A stretch of 64,000 nucleotides of DNA from Acanthopleura granulata. Taxonomy: Eukaryota; Mollusca; Polyplacophora; Chitonida; Chitonidae. The notes below the pieces were generated by a model. It saw only the letters and a program-made list of their open reading frames with translations, made no database searches and was not told the origin of the DNA. A program made the translations under genes and the position numbers. Position 1 is the stretch's first letter, and the number at the start of each line of letters is the position of its first letter. Shown piece by piece: positions 10,455 to 25,400 of the stretch. The stretch lies in NCBI GenBank assembly GCA_016165875.1, contig JABBOT010000012.1:15813168-15877167 (forward strand), in the 5' to 3' direction.

Positions 10455-13400
10455 GTAAACGAGTTTTGTGACTGAAACCAAAGTCATGAAACGAGCTGTT
10501 TTGTTGTTGTGTAACTAAAAATAAACCCCTCGTATATACTGCGAGAGACTCATTCACAGTTGCGCAGTCGTTTTGGTGGCGTTACTAAGTGATTAGTTAT
10601 GAAGCAGGCAGCCAGCCAAGCTACAAGCCTCAGCCTAGTTAATCGCTGAGCGGGCAGGCTTCGCGGACAAGGGTTGGAAGTTGACCTGAAGATGAGAATG
10701 TTTGAACTCATAAACCGTGACGATTTGATTGTTAGGCTTTAGCAAGATAGCTGGTATAACAGTGGCACCGTGACAGCTCTTCTTAGCAGCCTCTTATAGG
10801 TCGTTTTATCGCTACTACATATCTAATAACCATTTGACCCACTGTACTTACAAGCGGTGGATGTCCTCATTTTGAGGTCAACTTGATGCGAGTCACATTA
10901 ATATACAACAACATCAACGTCCATGCTTGTAACGATAAAGCACCAAACACTGCTGGTTAATGACAGACCGTTTTGTGCTGAACACAATTCATTATTTAGA
11001 TCGAAAATTTGAAGGAACTGAGTTCATCACATGCATTATATTAAAATAAAACTGTCGAATGTATCGTTTTAAAGATGAACACGTTTTACTTGTTTACAAA
11101 TTAGAGAAATTATCGGTCGTACTTACAAATTACAGTACCCACTTCTAGGTATTTTTTAGTTGAAAGTTCAACCATTGTCGCATACAAATTCAGTCAGTAG
11201 TGTGTGCTTCAATGTACATGTGTAACATACCATGGTTACCACTAATGGTTTTGTAGAGCTATACAGACGTACTATTTTTAACATGGCACTTTGCCGGTCT
11301 AGGCCATAAGGAACCAGTTAATGGTTGAAGTGCCAAGTTTCTTTCAGTAGTGCTTATCATTCTGTTTTTGAATAGGGTTTGAGTTTAAGTGTAGATGTGC
11401 ACAAAATCAGTCTACCTGGAAACATCTATTTCAGTAGGTTTTGACCAACTCATCAACACAAATGACAGAACAAGTTATAACTGAAACATCAGTTGTATAC
11501 ATAATTAATTTTATGAACACATATGTTTGATTATTTTATTAATACAGGTAGTACTGATAATTTGGAATTAATCGTAATAGTTAGCAAAAGTTATGCTACC
11601 GATTTACTACATTCCACAGAAATGTTCTTCTGCCTTTGATAAATTAAGAATAATTCAAGCAGACCACAGGTTTGAAGGATAAGCAAGTTTTTGGTTGGTT
11701 TCAAAGACAGACAGCTGGTAATATGTGTTTAGAGTTGTAGCAAAGAATCAAGAGGTGCAGGGTGCTTTGGTACATGTACTCTTTTGAAAACAAGGGGCAC
11801 AGTGACATTTGCATTTATGATTGCCTATCTTTTAACATAGTTCCTGCAAGAAAAGCTTCTAGGTATGCATTTTATGGAAAAATGCACTACCGGTACCTTT
11901 GCCAAGCAACTACAACCTACGCAAGCTCTTTTATGTAATTTGTCAATAGCCAAAACTTGAAACTTGACTTTTTAAGAAGTTAAAATCATATTGTTTTGAT
12001 AAAGATTGCATTTATAGTAAGTTTTCAAAACCATTACATATATGTAGTATGTGTATGTCAGTCTCTGAAGTTTGTTTTTCCATTTTTGTTTTTAAGATTT
12101 TCAGAAGATCAAACAATGGCTTGTTGAGAAACGTCTACATATCCCTGAGGCTCCAATCCACTGCACCAGCATCCGCATTCAGGGTAAGATATATAATACA
12201 TACACTGTATATACATGTTCCTACTATTAAATAGTCTTTATTGAAGATGACAGATTCCTTTGGCCATCCAACCCCATACTAAACAGATGAATGAATTTTA
12301 AACTTCTGCAGTGCAGACCAAAGGCCAAGGATAAATGTACAAATCCCTGACTACTGACCAAGGGGCAATACCCTGCCAGCAAACTAAATGCATTGGTGGT
12401 TTGACAATGGAGACACTGTGCACAAAATTTCATACAAATCCATCCATAACTTTATTTATTTAACATATTGCTGACAGACATTCAAAAAGATTAACTGACT
12501 ATTGAATGCTGGCAAAAACACAATCTACCTGGCAATGGTAAAAAAGAATAAATTACAGTTTGTATACATGTAACTAAGTATTTGACATTCTGTATATTTC
12601 ATGTGTGTAATGACAGGAAAGCACATCTATAAATACATTTAGACAGCACATTTTCTAATCTTGCTCACACTGGATTTCAGCTATATCTACCCAGGACAAA
12701 TTATTCGCAATTCACCTGTCTGTGGATTCTAAGAAAGGAAGCTGCATCCAAACTTAAAGAAACCCAGGCAAAATTTATGAAGTAGATAAGTTTGGTTGGC
12801 ATTACAAGAAATCTGGGACTAGTATAATGGATAGATGAAAAAATGCAGGTGTGTCTGTTTGTAGTGCATGTATGATGTTACTTGCGCATGGGCTGGTCAT
12901 GTACATGTTAATGACATTTGTCATACGAGAATTCATGTGAGGGTGGGATATTGGAGTTAAAAATGAGATAAAAACATTCACAGTTGTTCAAGTGACGTAA
13001 GTACAGTTGTATAAGGACAGCACACTGTGCTTAACAGGTATCTTATTTTCAAGAGTGAGTGGTAGGCTACATCTATAAGCTGATAGCTAATCATTGGAGG
13101 AGTTCTCCATGTAGGACTGGCCACTCTACCAGTGACATCGTGTGTATAAAACTACTGTGCAGGTTTAACAATGTTGGTTCTAGAATGAGTACATGTACTT
13201 AGTGGGATAAAAAGTGAGATGGGAAGTCTCTTTAAGTTCCAAGAAACGTGAACTACGGAGAGCCTTAGTGAAGTATTCTTTGGAGTAGAATGAAGCGCTA
13301 AATATTAAAAGAAGTAGAAAGCTTCAAACTGTGAAAAAAAAAAATAAACTTACGAGATTGCAAAGGCAAATTGAAATTATGTCAGATTCATGCGAAATAC

Positions 13401-16400
13401 AATTTTGTTTTGGGGAGGGGAGGTTGTATATACAAATTAAGTTCTGCTAAACATAAAGTGAAATAAATTTATCTCCATCTTAAATCAATGTCACATTATT
13501 TTCCATATACTTACTTGAATCTCTCAAGCAGGGCAACACTCGGGTGTTGTTTTCAAGAGGAATCTTCGATGTATTGTGAAGTGTAAATGAAACAAACACT
13601 CAGTTTATAGAATTGATATATTCTTTTGAGAATGCCTTGTGTTTAATACCAAGGGTTTTGTGGGTACACAAAGGGTATTAAGATAACCAGCTGATAACAG
13701 AAGATAGGCATGTCTTAAAACTGTGTAGAAGAAGACAAGAGGGCGGTACTTCAGTTAGAGGGGAGGGGCTAACATGAAGATGCGAAAGAAAGGAGATACA
13801 GCTTCTGTGACATTTTCAGTTTCCAACCATTGATAAGAAGATGACAGTTCAGCCTTTTGTTTTCTCTAGGTGTAAAATTGTGGTGCATATAAAACATGGA
13901 GTTTTGGCTTCCAACATGTCCAAGACCTGATTACAGTTCGGCCTAAATTGCCATCTCTTTTGCAAAAGAGTTTAAGAAATAAAGTGTTATTGCATGCTAT
14001 TATCTTTGTTGTTATCTGAAATTGTCACATGCCAGACCACCCCTCAGCCACTCAGTATTCCTCCCCCTCCTCTTCTTTAGTCTCTCTCCCCCTCCCTGAC
14101 AATCAGTAGGACGGGGTCAAGTAGTAAGATGCCTGTCTTAATCTGTTTGCAAAGTGTCTGGTATATTTTCCTGTTGGGTGGTCACCGGTCAGTATTCGCT
14201 TGACTCCATGACTGGGCTGAAAATTATTAGCATGCAGCCATTAGACAGCATTGTTTGAAGAAGAAAAAAAGTATGTTTACATTTGTTTCATGTTTGGTCA
14301 TTCAGCAAGAGCTTAATAATCTTCATTATTTTGGCCTAGTGGTTAGCATGGTAGAACAGAACAATGACTCAGGAGCCTCTCACCAATATGGTGGCTCTGT
14401 GTTCAAGTCCTGTTTATGCTGGCTTCCTCTCTGGTGGCACGTGGGAAGGTTTACCAACAACCTGTGGATGGTTGTTAGTTTCCCCAGGCTCTGCCCGGTT
14501 TCCTCCCACCATTACATGTATGTTGGCTGCCATCATGTAAGTGAAATCTTGTTGAGTCTGGAGTAAAACACCAATCAAAATAAGTAAATATACAGTAAAT
14601 AAATCAATAATTAACTGAAGTTCATTTGTAAAGCTTTATTAATTATTGGAATGCACAAAAGGTGTCTCATTGTCCAAGGGGAGTAACTGCCTCAGTCAGG
14701 CAATTGTCTGTCAATAGATCGACGAGGTTGTGTGTTACAATCCAGCTTTGGCTTGTTCGACCTCAGCATTCCATCATGAGATTTCTGAGGTCATAGATAG
14801 GCATAGTGCAATGGTTTCCACCCATAACCTGGCTGTCATCATGCCTGATTCTAAAACCATAATCAAAGGAAAGGATACCTAAAATTTTTCCTGAATTTTA
14901 GATTTAGTGTTTAGAAAGAGCAGTCAGCTTTGTCTTTTGAGATACAGATATACATACATTGTAGGAGGGAAGTTTTTACATCAGTCAAATTCTGAAAAAC
15001 TCCCACTTGATACTTCATAGCATTGCTTTTGTGGCAAATTATGTTCATGTTAGAACTCATATTAAAACACGTAACACCTTAACCAGGTGAAAATGGGAGC
15101 TTATGGATGTAGCAAGTGACGAGACATCTTGTCTACATGTTGAGTGGCTCCGTGGAGTTCAAAGTTTGAGTGTATCACTGTGGCGAGTCACATGCTCGTG
15201 CCGCCTGTCATTGACTTCATCAATTCTTGTGTGTCGCGCCAGGTAATGTGACGAAAGCCGGGTCAAGAGGCAGCACACTTAACCACGCGCGTTATCTGCA
15301 TCCCTGCTCGCAGGATTAGCTGGATTATGTGACAGGTTGCACCTCCCAACTTTTTTGTTTTTCATTGTGGTTTCCTGTTCAAAAATAGTGCCTGTGTTGC
15401 TAAAGTTGCACAAAGACTACTGCAAGCATCTATAAAAACTAACTAATGAGCTGTCATTATGCTGTACCAAGTCATGTATGTGAAATGTTGGCAGGGTGAA
15501 AACTGTTGTAAAGGTGAAAATTGTCTACAAGGTCATGACATCTGTGCATTTAGGTGACGAAGTGATAGTACATGTAATGCCACCTGATGTAGAAATTGTA
15601 TCTGGACATGAGTGTAGAATTGCGATAAAAAATTACACCGCACTTATCCCTCTGTAGATGGTAGATCAAGTAAGTTAGAAAGACAGACGTACCAAAACTG
15701 CACAATTATGACCTTTACACTGTAACAGGTCGCTGTACATGAAGGTTTGCATACATGTAATATACTACAGATTTACCTATAGATTTACTGTTAGGCTTAT
15801 CAACCAATTGTCTCATGTTCCTAAGTAAAGTGTGGACAGAGTTTGACATATCTGTGGTACTGAATCCAAGCCTGTCCAACTTCTCTATGAAAGTGCCTTT
15901 ATTACTGGTTGGTCAGTGCTTCAGTTTAAACCACTGACCCTGACCTACAAGATCCTCGTTTGTACATACATGTATGGTAACCGACCTAAAATCATCATCT
16001 ACCCTGACCTACAAGATCCTCATTTGTACGTACATGTATGGTAACCGACCTAAAATCACCATCTTCCTCCCCAAAGGTAAATTTTAGAGATAGATAAATC
16101 ACATGCAATAATAATTTCGGTATTGAAGCTTACATGTTTCCACCAGTAAAATACCCCACCTCTACAAAATACCTGTTTAAGATTAATAGTGCTCTCAGAA
16201 TCAGACTATAAGTGCAGTTATTATTCATGGGTGAACTCTCAGGTATGTGATGGTTTATTGTACCTGTGTTTCCTGCTTTCCTCACTCATAACCTGGCCAC
16301 TAGAATGCGTGTGCTCTTTCATGGAGTTCTTTGTTAACATGCCTATAGGGTGAGGATTTCAGATTCTGCATTTCACTCCTCCACCTTAGGTTACAAGCAG

Positions 16401-19400
16401 TATTTACAGCTGACATATATTGAACATCCATATGCAAGTGGGCGTTCAGTCTTGACATGATTGTATTTCATCTATAGGGTGAAACACACTTTGCTGATTT
16501 CTGATTGATGCATCCACCTTGTAAGGCTACTTAAGCGTACTTATTAGAGAAACTTAAGTGTTACCAACAAATGTATCATTTTAAACCCTTATTTTGCTTC
16601 TGAAAGTGCATTTTTACTGACCAGACTTTAGCTGAAATATGTTAAATTGAATGTATTGAGATGTGTGTTTGTTTTGTTTTGTCTGCCGTTTGACACGTAG
16701 TCCATTGCTTATGGTTGACAACATGAACTTTTCAGCCCTTCTTGATGAGGGGGACCTGGAGTGATTTGCACCTTCAGCTCCCTATCTCTCCCTGTAATCT
16801 AGTGGCTGTACGCTACTAGACAGAAGTCTGGCTAAAGCCTCACAAGCAGTGTTAAAGGTTGCTAGCATTCTTTCCTCAACAAGCTTGTCAGTACTATTTA
16901 CAAACTGTTGAGATACCTTCATTTTTTTTGTATCAAAGTTGTCAGTAATTGACTTGGAATAGGTCAATTTAAAACTGACATTCTGGGCCAGACAGAAATC
17001 ACTAAGCATTCTGTTGAACATGTATGTATATGTAAACAGTCATGCCCTTGAGCAAAGTCCCAGTCAAGGTATCAAATCCATGGGAAGCTGTATAATATGA
17101 TTGCAGGACCTGTAGATTTTCTCTGTCAAATTTGAAGACATTCTCTGTTTTTCGTGGTCACAATATGGCAGAGATATTGCCGATGTGGTGCTAAGCCATA
17201 ATCATTCATTCATTTTGTTTTTTTTGTAATTTCGGTTGTTTCTTCTTAGTTGTGTGTTAAAATTATTAAAGAAACTGCAAATGACATGAGATGGGGAAAA
17301 GAAGGAACAAACTTATTTCATTTGATTCCTTGATTCAAGCTTAGTAGCGCTATTCACCGGTAACATACTGTTTAACAGCTTGTTGTGGCAAAGATCTGTG
17401 TACAGTGTATTTGTAGGCTCAGCTTGTATATGTCACTTTTAATGGGGCTGATAGGCAAGGCTGCTCTTGACTTGTCAAGTTCTTCTAGATTGCGCCAGAT
17501 TCCTTCCTAGAAATGGACACTTGAAACATTGTGCCTTGCAGAAACACCTGTTTTGGTTTGAAACTACACCTGTTCAATTTGTTTACCTACATGTATGTAG
17601 GTGACATACTATGAAGCTCATTGGTTTCATGTGTTTACACTTCCTGTGGGCCTATATATGTATTCAGGTGTATCTGTGATGCACTGTTGGCTGTTTGCAG
17701 TCATAAATCTTACCATTACTGTGCTTTTTTCAACTCACAGACACCAGCACTGCACAAACTGAGCATTCCTGTAGTTTATTAAGCAACAGATATGTTTTTC
17801 TCTACTTCGGGGTATGTCTGAGGACATATTTCACAACCTGTAATGTAGTGTTTTGTACATTTACACATATGTAAGTACTATGGACACACTATGCTTCCTG
17901 CAATTACAGCACATTTTAAAAGTACATGTGTAAAGGCTGTCAGAAGTGAGAAGGTCTGCCAATGGTCCCAGGTTTCCTCCTAGGCTCTGCCTGCTTTTCT
18001 CCCGCCAAAATATTGGCTGCTTTTAAATGTTACAAGGTTGCAGATATGGCATGTGAAGTCTGCATGTATCGCCCAAAGGTGTTTCGACAGGACAGATTTT
18101 TAAGGTGTAGTATAGCAGATTTGCCTAATTCCCTTTTAAGCACTCATTAATCTAAGTGCCACTGACATAGGTGATTGTAAAGTTTTGTTGATTCTAGTTG
18201 AACCATGTAGGTGTATATTCATTGTGGTTATGCGTTATGCAAGGTGTTTGGAGAAGACAGATTACAGATCTGCCTAAGCACTGATTTATCTCTGTGCTAC
18301 TGACACAGGTGGTCATAAAGGTTTGGTGATTCCAGTTGAACCATGTAGATGTTTATACATTGTGATCATGCATTATTTCATCATGGTTGTGTTGTATTGT
18401 TTTGTTTACTGGCTCGCTTAATGTCTCACAGAGAAAAAACTACAAAAAGCGTACATACACATGTTTCTGTAAAGAAATCCACTTTCAGATTTTCATATAT
18501 CACACATAAGATCCTTAAAGATTATCAGGGGGGCCTCCGTGGCTCAGGTGGTAAGATTGCTAGTGCAGTGCAATGACGCAGAAGCCATCCACCAATGTGG
18601 TCACTCGGAGTTCAAGTCCAGCTCATGCTGGCCTCTTCAGCGGCCGTATGTGGGAAAGTCTGCCAGCAACCTGCAGATGGTTGTGAGTTTCCCCCAAGCT
18701 CTGTCCGGTTTCCTCCCATCAGAATGCCGGCCGCTGTCTTATGAGTGAAATATTCTTGATTATGGCATAAAACATCAATCAGATAAATAAATATATAAGG
18801 ATTATCATTAATAATTGTGAAATCACTTGCCTATTTTACTTTTTGACTCCCGACTTAATTGGGGTTTAATAATTTCCATGTTAAAGAATATGCACATTAG
18901 CACATTCAAAGTTGTTAGAGCTCTAATTAGGAAATGTCACCATTTCTGCAGACATGGTGACAGTAAAAGGTTGGTATGAAGACCCTGATTGTTGTTATCA
19001 AGGGCAAGTATCAGACTGTTGACAGGTAGATCAGTGATTAGCCTGTCTCCAGCAGTGATAACCTGTCTGATCATGTCATCAGTTTGATCAATTATCACAC
19101 TGTACCACTTGAACAACATATGATCGCTCTTGTATCAGGCGTCGTATCGATCAACTGTCGTCACGTTAAAATGTGCAGCTGCGGTAAGCAAGATGTGGAA
19201 ATATGGACATGTGATTGAACCTTAGCTAAGTACATGTACGGCCAAGAGGGAAACTTAACATTATGTATTTCATTGTTGTTTAATGCTGTACATGTACTTG
19301 GGAAATTTTTTACGTATTTAAAGGAGCTGTAGGTTTATGGTTGGTAACAAATGGATTCAGCCACATGGAAAACTACTGGCCATTGGCAAACTCCTGATAG

Positions 19401-22400
19401 TGTACTGACACAAAGCCACAGCCAAGCCAGTGTGGGTTGGATTTGTGAGGAAAGTATATGTAATATTGGGGCAAAATAAATTGTTATCCGTTGTTGGTAG
19501 CATTAATGACAAAACTAGTACAGATAAACATGTTATATAAACTCATGCACTTTCACATTAAAAGTGTGCTCAAATAAAATATGTTGTCAGTTTGATACTT
19601 TATGTTGAGTGGCATGTGACATGTCTGCTGAACAAAGATCGAGCACAAATTCCCAATACAGACAACAGAGGCAATATGTAAAATATTGTTATTGTCGAAG
19701 CATAAACTTCTGTTACATTTAGTTAATGGTCATGTTAAAAATATGTTAGGGCGACAGACATTTTACTGACCAATCCATGTTAAACTATACACTTGGCAGA
19801 TGTCAAAAATTTTTCTGACTGACTGACTGACTATCCAACTTAAGGGACTTATAGAGCCGCTTATTGCAAATATAGTAAGCAGTGAAGGTGTTCATCAAAC
19901 TTAAACTTGAATTTGGAATGTGTGTGTTGTACAGATACACTGTGCATGTTCAGTACAGATTCCAAATGAAAACAACAATAGATCCTGGCAACAGTTGCAT
20001 GAAGCATACTTAGCTAAGTATTCGCTTAACTTCCATGACAACGTGCATGAAGTAGTGATAGGAAGTGCACTTATCTAAGGGCTATTAAGCACTGAGTATC
20101 CTTCATAAAGCCAGGCCTAGGTCTAGCCTTGTACACTACTCATAAACCTCACTGACATCCTATATTTAGGCCATCATTAAAAATGTGTTTGTTGTGGGTA
20201 ACCTGACCGAGCCTCTCGAAAACGACTCTGCTCTTCAGTTAAGATTGGGCTTTCAGATGAAATTTTGTTTTTTCTAACTGTATCTTGTCACTTAGTAACC
20301 ATGTAACTGATAGACTGTGGTATACATGTATTCCTTGGTACGGTGGAAGATTCAAGTAAATGAATAAATGTTTTGAGTCATCGAAAGACATTCAAGCTCT
20401 CATGTCTGTCAAGAATTCTTTAAACTGCATGTATGTAGTTAGGTATACTTATCTATATGCTATTCCTTCATGTGTGTAGTATATATTTGTTTCCTTCAAT
20501 ATAATTATAAAATTACATGTAGATGGATAATTCTAATACTTGCGAATAAAACTTGCTGCACTTTAATACTAGAACTCACCTACATTTCCATCAGTGTCCA
20601 GTTGCAACTGTTGCAATGCATTTTGCTTATATGATGACTTTACATACCACAGAGACAATATATATACATGTGTCTATGACTGGGCCTAGGTGTATATGGT
20701 ATGTAGAAAGAAAAAAAGGACAGTGTTAAAAAGGTAAAAAGTTTAAATGATATCGTCAAACAGATCTGAACTTATATATGAAAAACACATAAGTACATAC
20801 TTACATGTGTTAGAGAAGTTACATAGATGTGCCTGTGTGATCCATACACATATGCGCTGGATTTCCAGTAGCAGGTGTTCTGAGGCCTACCTGTACATCA
20901 TGTGTACGTAGATATACGTGTACATGAACTGATATTGTTTTAGTTTTCTTTTGACCAGCCTGTTGTTTTTCACCCTGATAAAGCCTGGGAATACAAGCAT
21001 TGTCTGTCAGATAGTCCTGATAAGGCTGGTTTTGTTAGCCAAGCACAGCTGATTAGGAATGTGTGGAGATCAACTGTAATGTAGATGTACAAAACCAGAT
21101 AGCTCCTTAGCATTGTCCTAGTTTTAATAAGATACTAAGGAAGCTTTGACAACAAGGAATTAATAGCGTGGACATCTTGAACTTTTCCCCTTATCTACAT
21201 CATATAGCTACGTGTAACTCTACTGAAAAATATAAGCCTAGAAACATCTACACTGTGGACACTGTAAGCCATAGCACGTACATTTTCTGTGGTAAATTAT
21301 CTTTGATGACTTGCCTCAGGTATAGGCACGACTTTTATTGACTCAGTGAAATAATACTTTTGCCAGAAGCATAAACTACCACCAAAGTAACTACTACGAA
21401 TTTGAATCCACTATGTTCTGATGTTGTTATATGTTGTGCATTACAGTATGACGACCTACAGGTGACCTTGACCTCTGCCCCCAACCCGAAGCCAGACTCG
21501 AAGAATCTGGTGTTTGGTCATCACTTCACTGACCACATGCTAGAAATCGAATGGCAGAAGGACAAGGGATGGGGGAGACCAGTGATCAGCCCTGTACACA
21601 ACCTTCAGCTGCACCCGGCCGCCAAAGTTCTCCATTATGCCACAGAGGTATAGACTTTACTGTATATGTTCATTAATGACTTAAAATTTTGTCCATGTTT
21701 AATTTGCCCATATTTTTTTTTCTGATTCCAAGAGTTTTGATGAGTTTAGAAAGGTGTGTTGAGCTTTGTTGAGGAGGTAGGATGAGATTATATTGGAATA
21801 AGGACATTAATTTGCCTTGGAAAATTCACTTTTTGGCCAAGATTTTAGGTCGGTAGGTGATTTAGGTCATTTTAGGATTTCCTGTCTAATTGTAACGTAA
21901 AGTAGTACGAATGGCTCATATGCTGATCACGACATAGATGATCATTTGATCGTCATATGAAACACTGTATTTCTTCTAATATTTGGAAGGATGTGCATCT
22001 GGACTGATCTCATCAGTTGGAATTGAAGCTTTATTGCATGTTGTTTTTCTTATGTGGAAAACATAGGCTAGAGTAGATGGAAAAATTGTCAGAAAAGCTT
22101 GACGAATACAAGAGATAGACTTTACTCACAAAGCTGTCATAGTGGTAATGTATGTATAAATTCTCGTGGTAGTTACAGTCCACTTATTCTATGATAGGTG
22201 TGTGCAACAGAGCCTAGATTTTTCCAAGAAGGTATTTTTGAAGCAGTAACTTGCCCACAATTCTACACTTTTAGCTATCAGTAAGTCATAAGTGAACTAT
22301 GGAACTCTTCTCAAAATAATCCTCATACTAATCAACAGGAAGTTGTGGATTTCGTGATATTTTATGAGAATTAATGTTCCGGGCCGGTGTCAAAAAGTGT

Positions 22401-25400
22401 GAAACTGTGATCAAACAAAGTTTTGTGTGAATTCAAAGGGCTGAGTCTGTTTGACTCTATCTTTGCAGCTGTTCGAGGGCATGAAAGCGTACCGATGCGT
22501 CGATAACAAAGTTCGACTGTTTCGACCCATGGAAAACATGAAGAGGATGCAAACAACAGCGAAACGTACCTGTTTACCGGTGAGATATTAGCTGTGGCAA
22601 ACTCAAACAGAATAAAAACAGGGCAGAAAAAGAAAAAACAAAATGTTTTTAGGGACTTGCGTTTTGGTGGATGTCATATGAACTAGTGGCTGTGTTTAGC
22701 CTGTCAAAATGTTTTGCAACAGTGATGTTGTATTCAGTGGGGCTGAGGGTAGGCTGATGGGGTTTGGGGGTGGGGGTGGGGTTGGGGGTGGGTGTTACAA
22801 CACATGTGTGCCCACAGATGGTAGAAACATTCACATCTCCATCCACCAGGCATGCCTCCACAGTGTAGCAGATTACAATCTTAATTGGTATCTTTGAGAA
22901 GTTGTTTTCTCTGGTTTTCAAGTTGGGTTTCGGAGCGATCACAAGGCAAAGGAACGATGGCTCATTATCAGCTGTAGCAGGCAAAATGTGAGAGGAAAAA
23001 AAAACTTCACTGTAAGAAGCCTGTGTGCTTAGGCATTTTTTGAGAAGATGTCAACTCGGTGTAAGGGAAACTGACCCCCACTAGTTGGATACTCTGACCG
23101 TAGCATTTGGAGCAGGAAGTCTGATTATATCGTGTAATGGTTATTGAAAAAAGAAAAAAAAATCATAAGGAATGTTTGGAAAAAAAAAGATATGACCGGC
23201 GTTTATTTTAGATACTGTGTCTGGTGCACTGGTTAACCCACTAATTAGTGATTACATTCCTCGGTCTCCCAAGTCAGTTTTTTGAGTGCTTTGCAACCGT
23301 TTGATACAGGAGACTTCAGAGTATCGTTGGTGTTACACGTATCGACTGTTGCAATTTGATATAGTCTGACAGAGATACTTTGTGCAAGCTTTTGGCGAAA
23401 GGTTTATGGATGCTCATATTTTGGGGCGGTTTTGTATGCCTGATATGCCTGTTAAGTTGGACTCTCTTTGAAGTGGAGTATGACGTAACAGTGACAAATT
23501 GTGCTGTGATGAATGGTGAGGGAACATTACAAACCTATCTGATGTCGGAAGCTGCACTGAAAGCGACATACTTTGCCATGACGTTGAACTCTGTTGCATT
23601 TGTTGTTAATAAATAATAAATAATAAAAGTCCTTTATTTCAGTCGTGGTTTATGACTCACACTCGTGCTTTAGTACACATTCATTATTGAGTGTTTCGTG
23701 TTTTGCCTTAAGTTGTGAATGGTTTTGCATGCAGAAATAGATTTGTCTTCTAAAGAACCACGAGACTCCGTGGCCAAGGGGGTTAGCATACCAGCGCAAC
23801 CATATGACCCTGTGCCTCTCCACAATGTGGTCGCTGTGACTTCAAGACCAACTCATGCTGGCTTCCTCTGTGGCCATACGTGGGAAGGTCTGCCAGCAAC
23901 CTGTGAATGGTTGTGGGTTTCCCCTGGGCTCTGCATGGTTTCCTCCTATCATAATGCTGGCCAGCGTCGTATTAGTGAAATATTCTTGAGTATGGTGTAA
24001 AACACCAATCAAATAAATAAATAAATAAACAAATATGTAAATCTAAAGAACCCATTCAGATATAAAATAGTACAGTTTTCTGTGCGTGGAGTAGATGGAA
24101 CGCTCCTATTACACAGAACCTTTGTTTTCTATGTTCTTTGGATAATTATTATCCAAAAATTGAAATTTTGTGTCTTTGAAAAGTTGTGACTTTTTGTCAT
24201 GAGCTCATTTGGCTAGTTTGATGTGTAGCTACAGACCAATGATTTATTTATCTATTTTTTTGGTTGGCATTTTATGCCGTACTCAAGAATATTTCACTTG
24301 TATGACGTTAGCCAGCATTATGGTGGGAGGAAACCGAGCAGAGCCTAGGGGAAACTCACGACCATCTACAGGTTGCTGGCAGACCTTCCCATGAGGAGGC
24401 CACAGTCCAATGAGGTTGCTTGCTCAACTTCATAAACAGTTTAAATTACAGGTGTATTCCTTTTATCTCACTGGCTACATGTAGTTTCACCAAACAATTT
24501 TATACTTTGTCTTGATAACATTGCTAGTTTATGGTAATATCTGAACATGTGAGCTCATTCTGCGTAACACATTTACCAGCATTTTAACTCATTTTAAAAG
24601 TCTAAAACTGTTTTTGAGATTTCTGAGATTCTCAGGTTAATTTGAAGCTTTTCAGTGATGAAGCACAGTGAAAGTGTAAAAATATGGGAATAATTTTTTG
24701 GAATGAATGATTATGTCAGAATGTCACCTGAGCAATATTTCAGCCATAACTTTTTGGATATTTTTCCGTTGAACAGAGCTAAATGTCTTTCTAAATTATT
24801 GTTGTACACCGATTTAATTTTTATCTTATCTGTTTAGAACAAACCATGCTGTTCATCTGGTAAACATACTCACAACATACCCCATACACCCACGCTACTC
24901 CTCTTCCCAATTCATAAATGCTATGACATTAAAAACAAGAGATAATGTTAATATTCAATGTTTATGAACATATGGTTGGCCTCAGAGCTATCTGGTACTG
25001 ACATTAAGGACAGAATGTCTGAAATCAAAGACGGTATTGACTGCTAATGCCGATTATGCAACCGAAGACTGTAATTATGCCTGGACAAGTGGCTCCACAG
25101 CGCGTAAACAAACTTGCAGTGTAATTTTTCCCAGATGGATAGGCTTTTATAAATCTACCCAGGTCTATGTTCAGGAAGATAATACTGTACCTGCGTCATA
25201 ATTGGACAGTCTCTGGCTGGAGATAACGATTTACAATGTCTACACAGTCGTATAGCTTTATCCCTAATGAATTTTGCCTGTCAGACAATTTCCATGATAT
25301 TTAAGTTGGCTGTTATTTGAAGAAGTCACCCAATTCTGTGATAATCAAGGCACCAGATAGGAATGAACTATTAAGAGAGTGATGGAGCTGAACAGGATTA

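Larger units (their letters stand above)
12184..21446 (+). other. BCAT: BCAT intron 2 (9263 nt)
   Basis: Holds SINE A copies at 14330, 17946 and 18528, tandem duplications at 15938 and 18076, an unassigned minus ORF at 16782 and a CpG-bearing patch at 15090-15340 that could be regulatory. Many TACATGTA words. No other exon was recognised. Confidence 0.8.

Noticed and set aside
22649..22984. 111-codon minus frame with a [10 protein letters not shown] run
   Set aside because: It is the translation of the G-rich quadruplex tract read in reverse, inside BCAT intron 4.
23380..23616. 78-codon + frame with a hydrophobic N-terminus in BCAT intron 4
   Set aside because: It looks like a signal peptide but has no splice context, no homology I recognise, and lies in the intron of a gene on the same strand.
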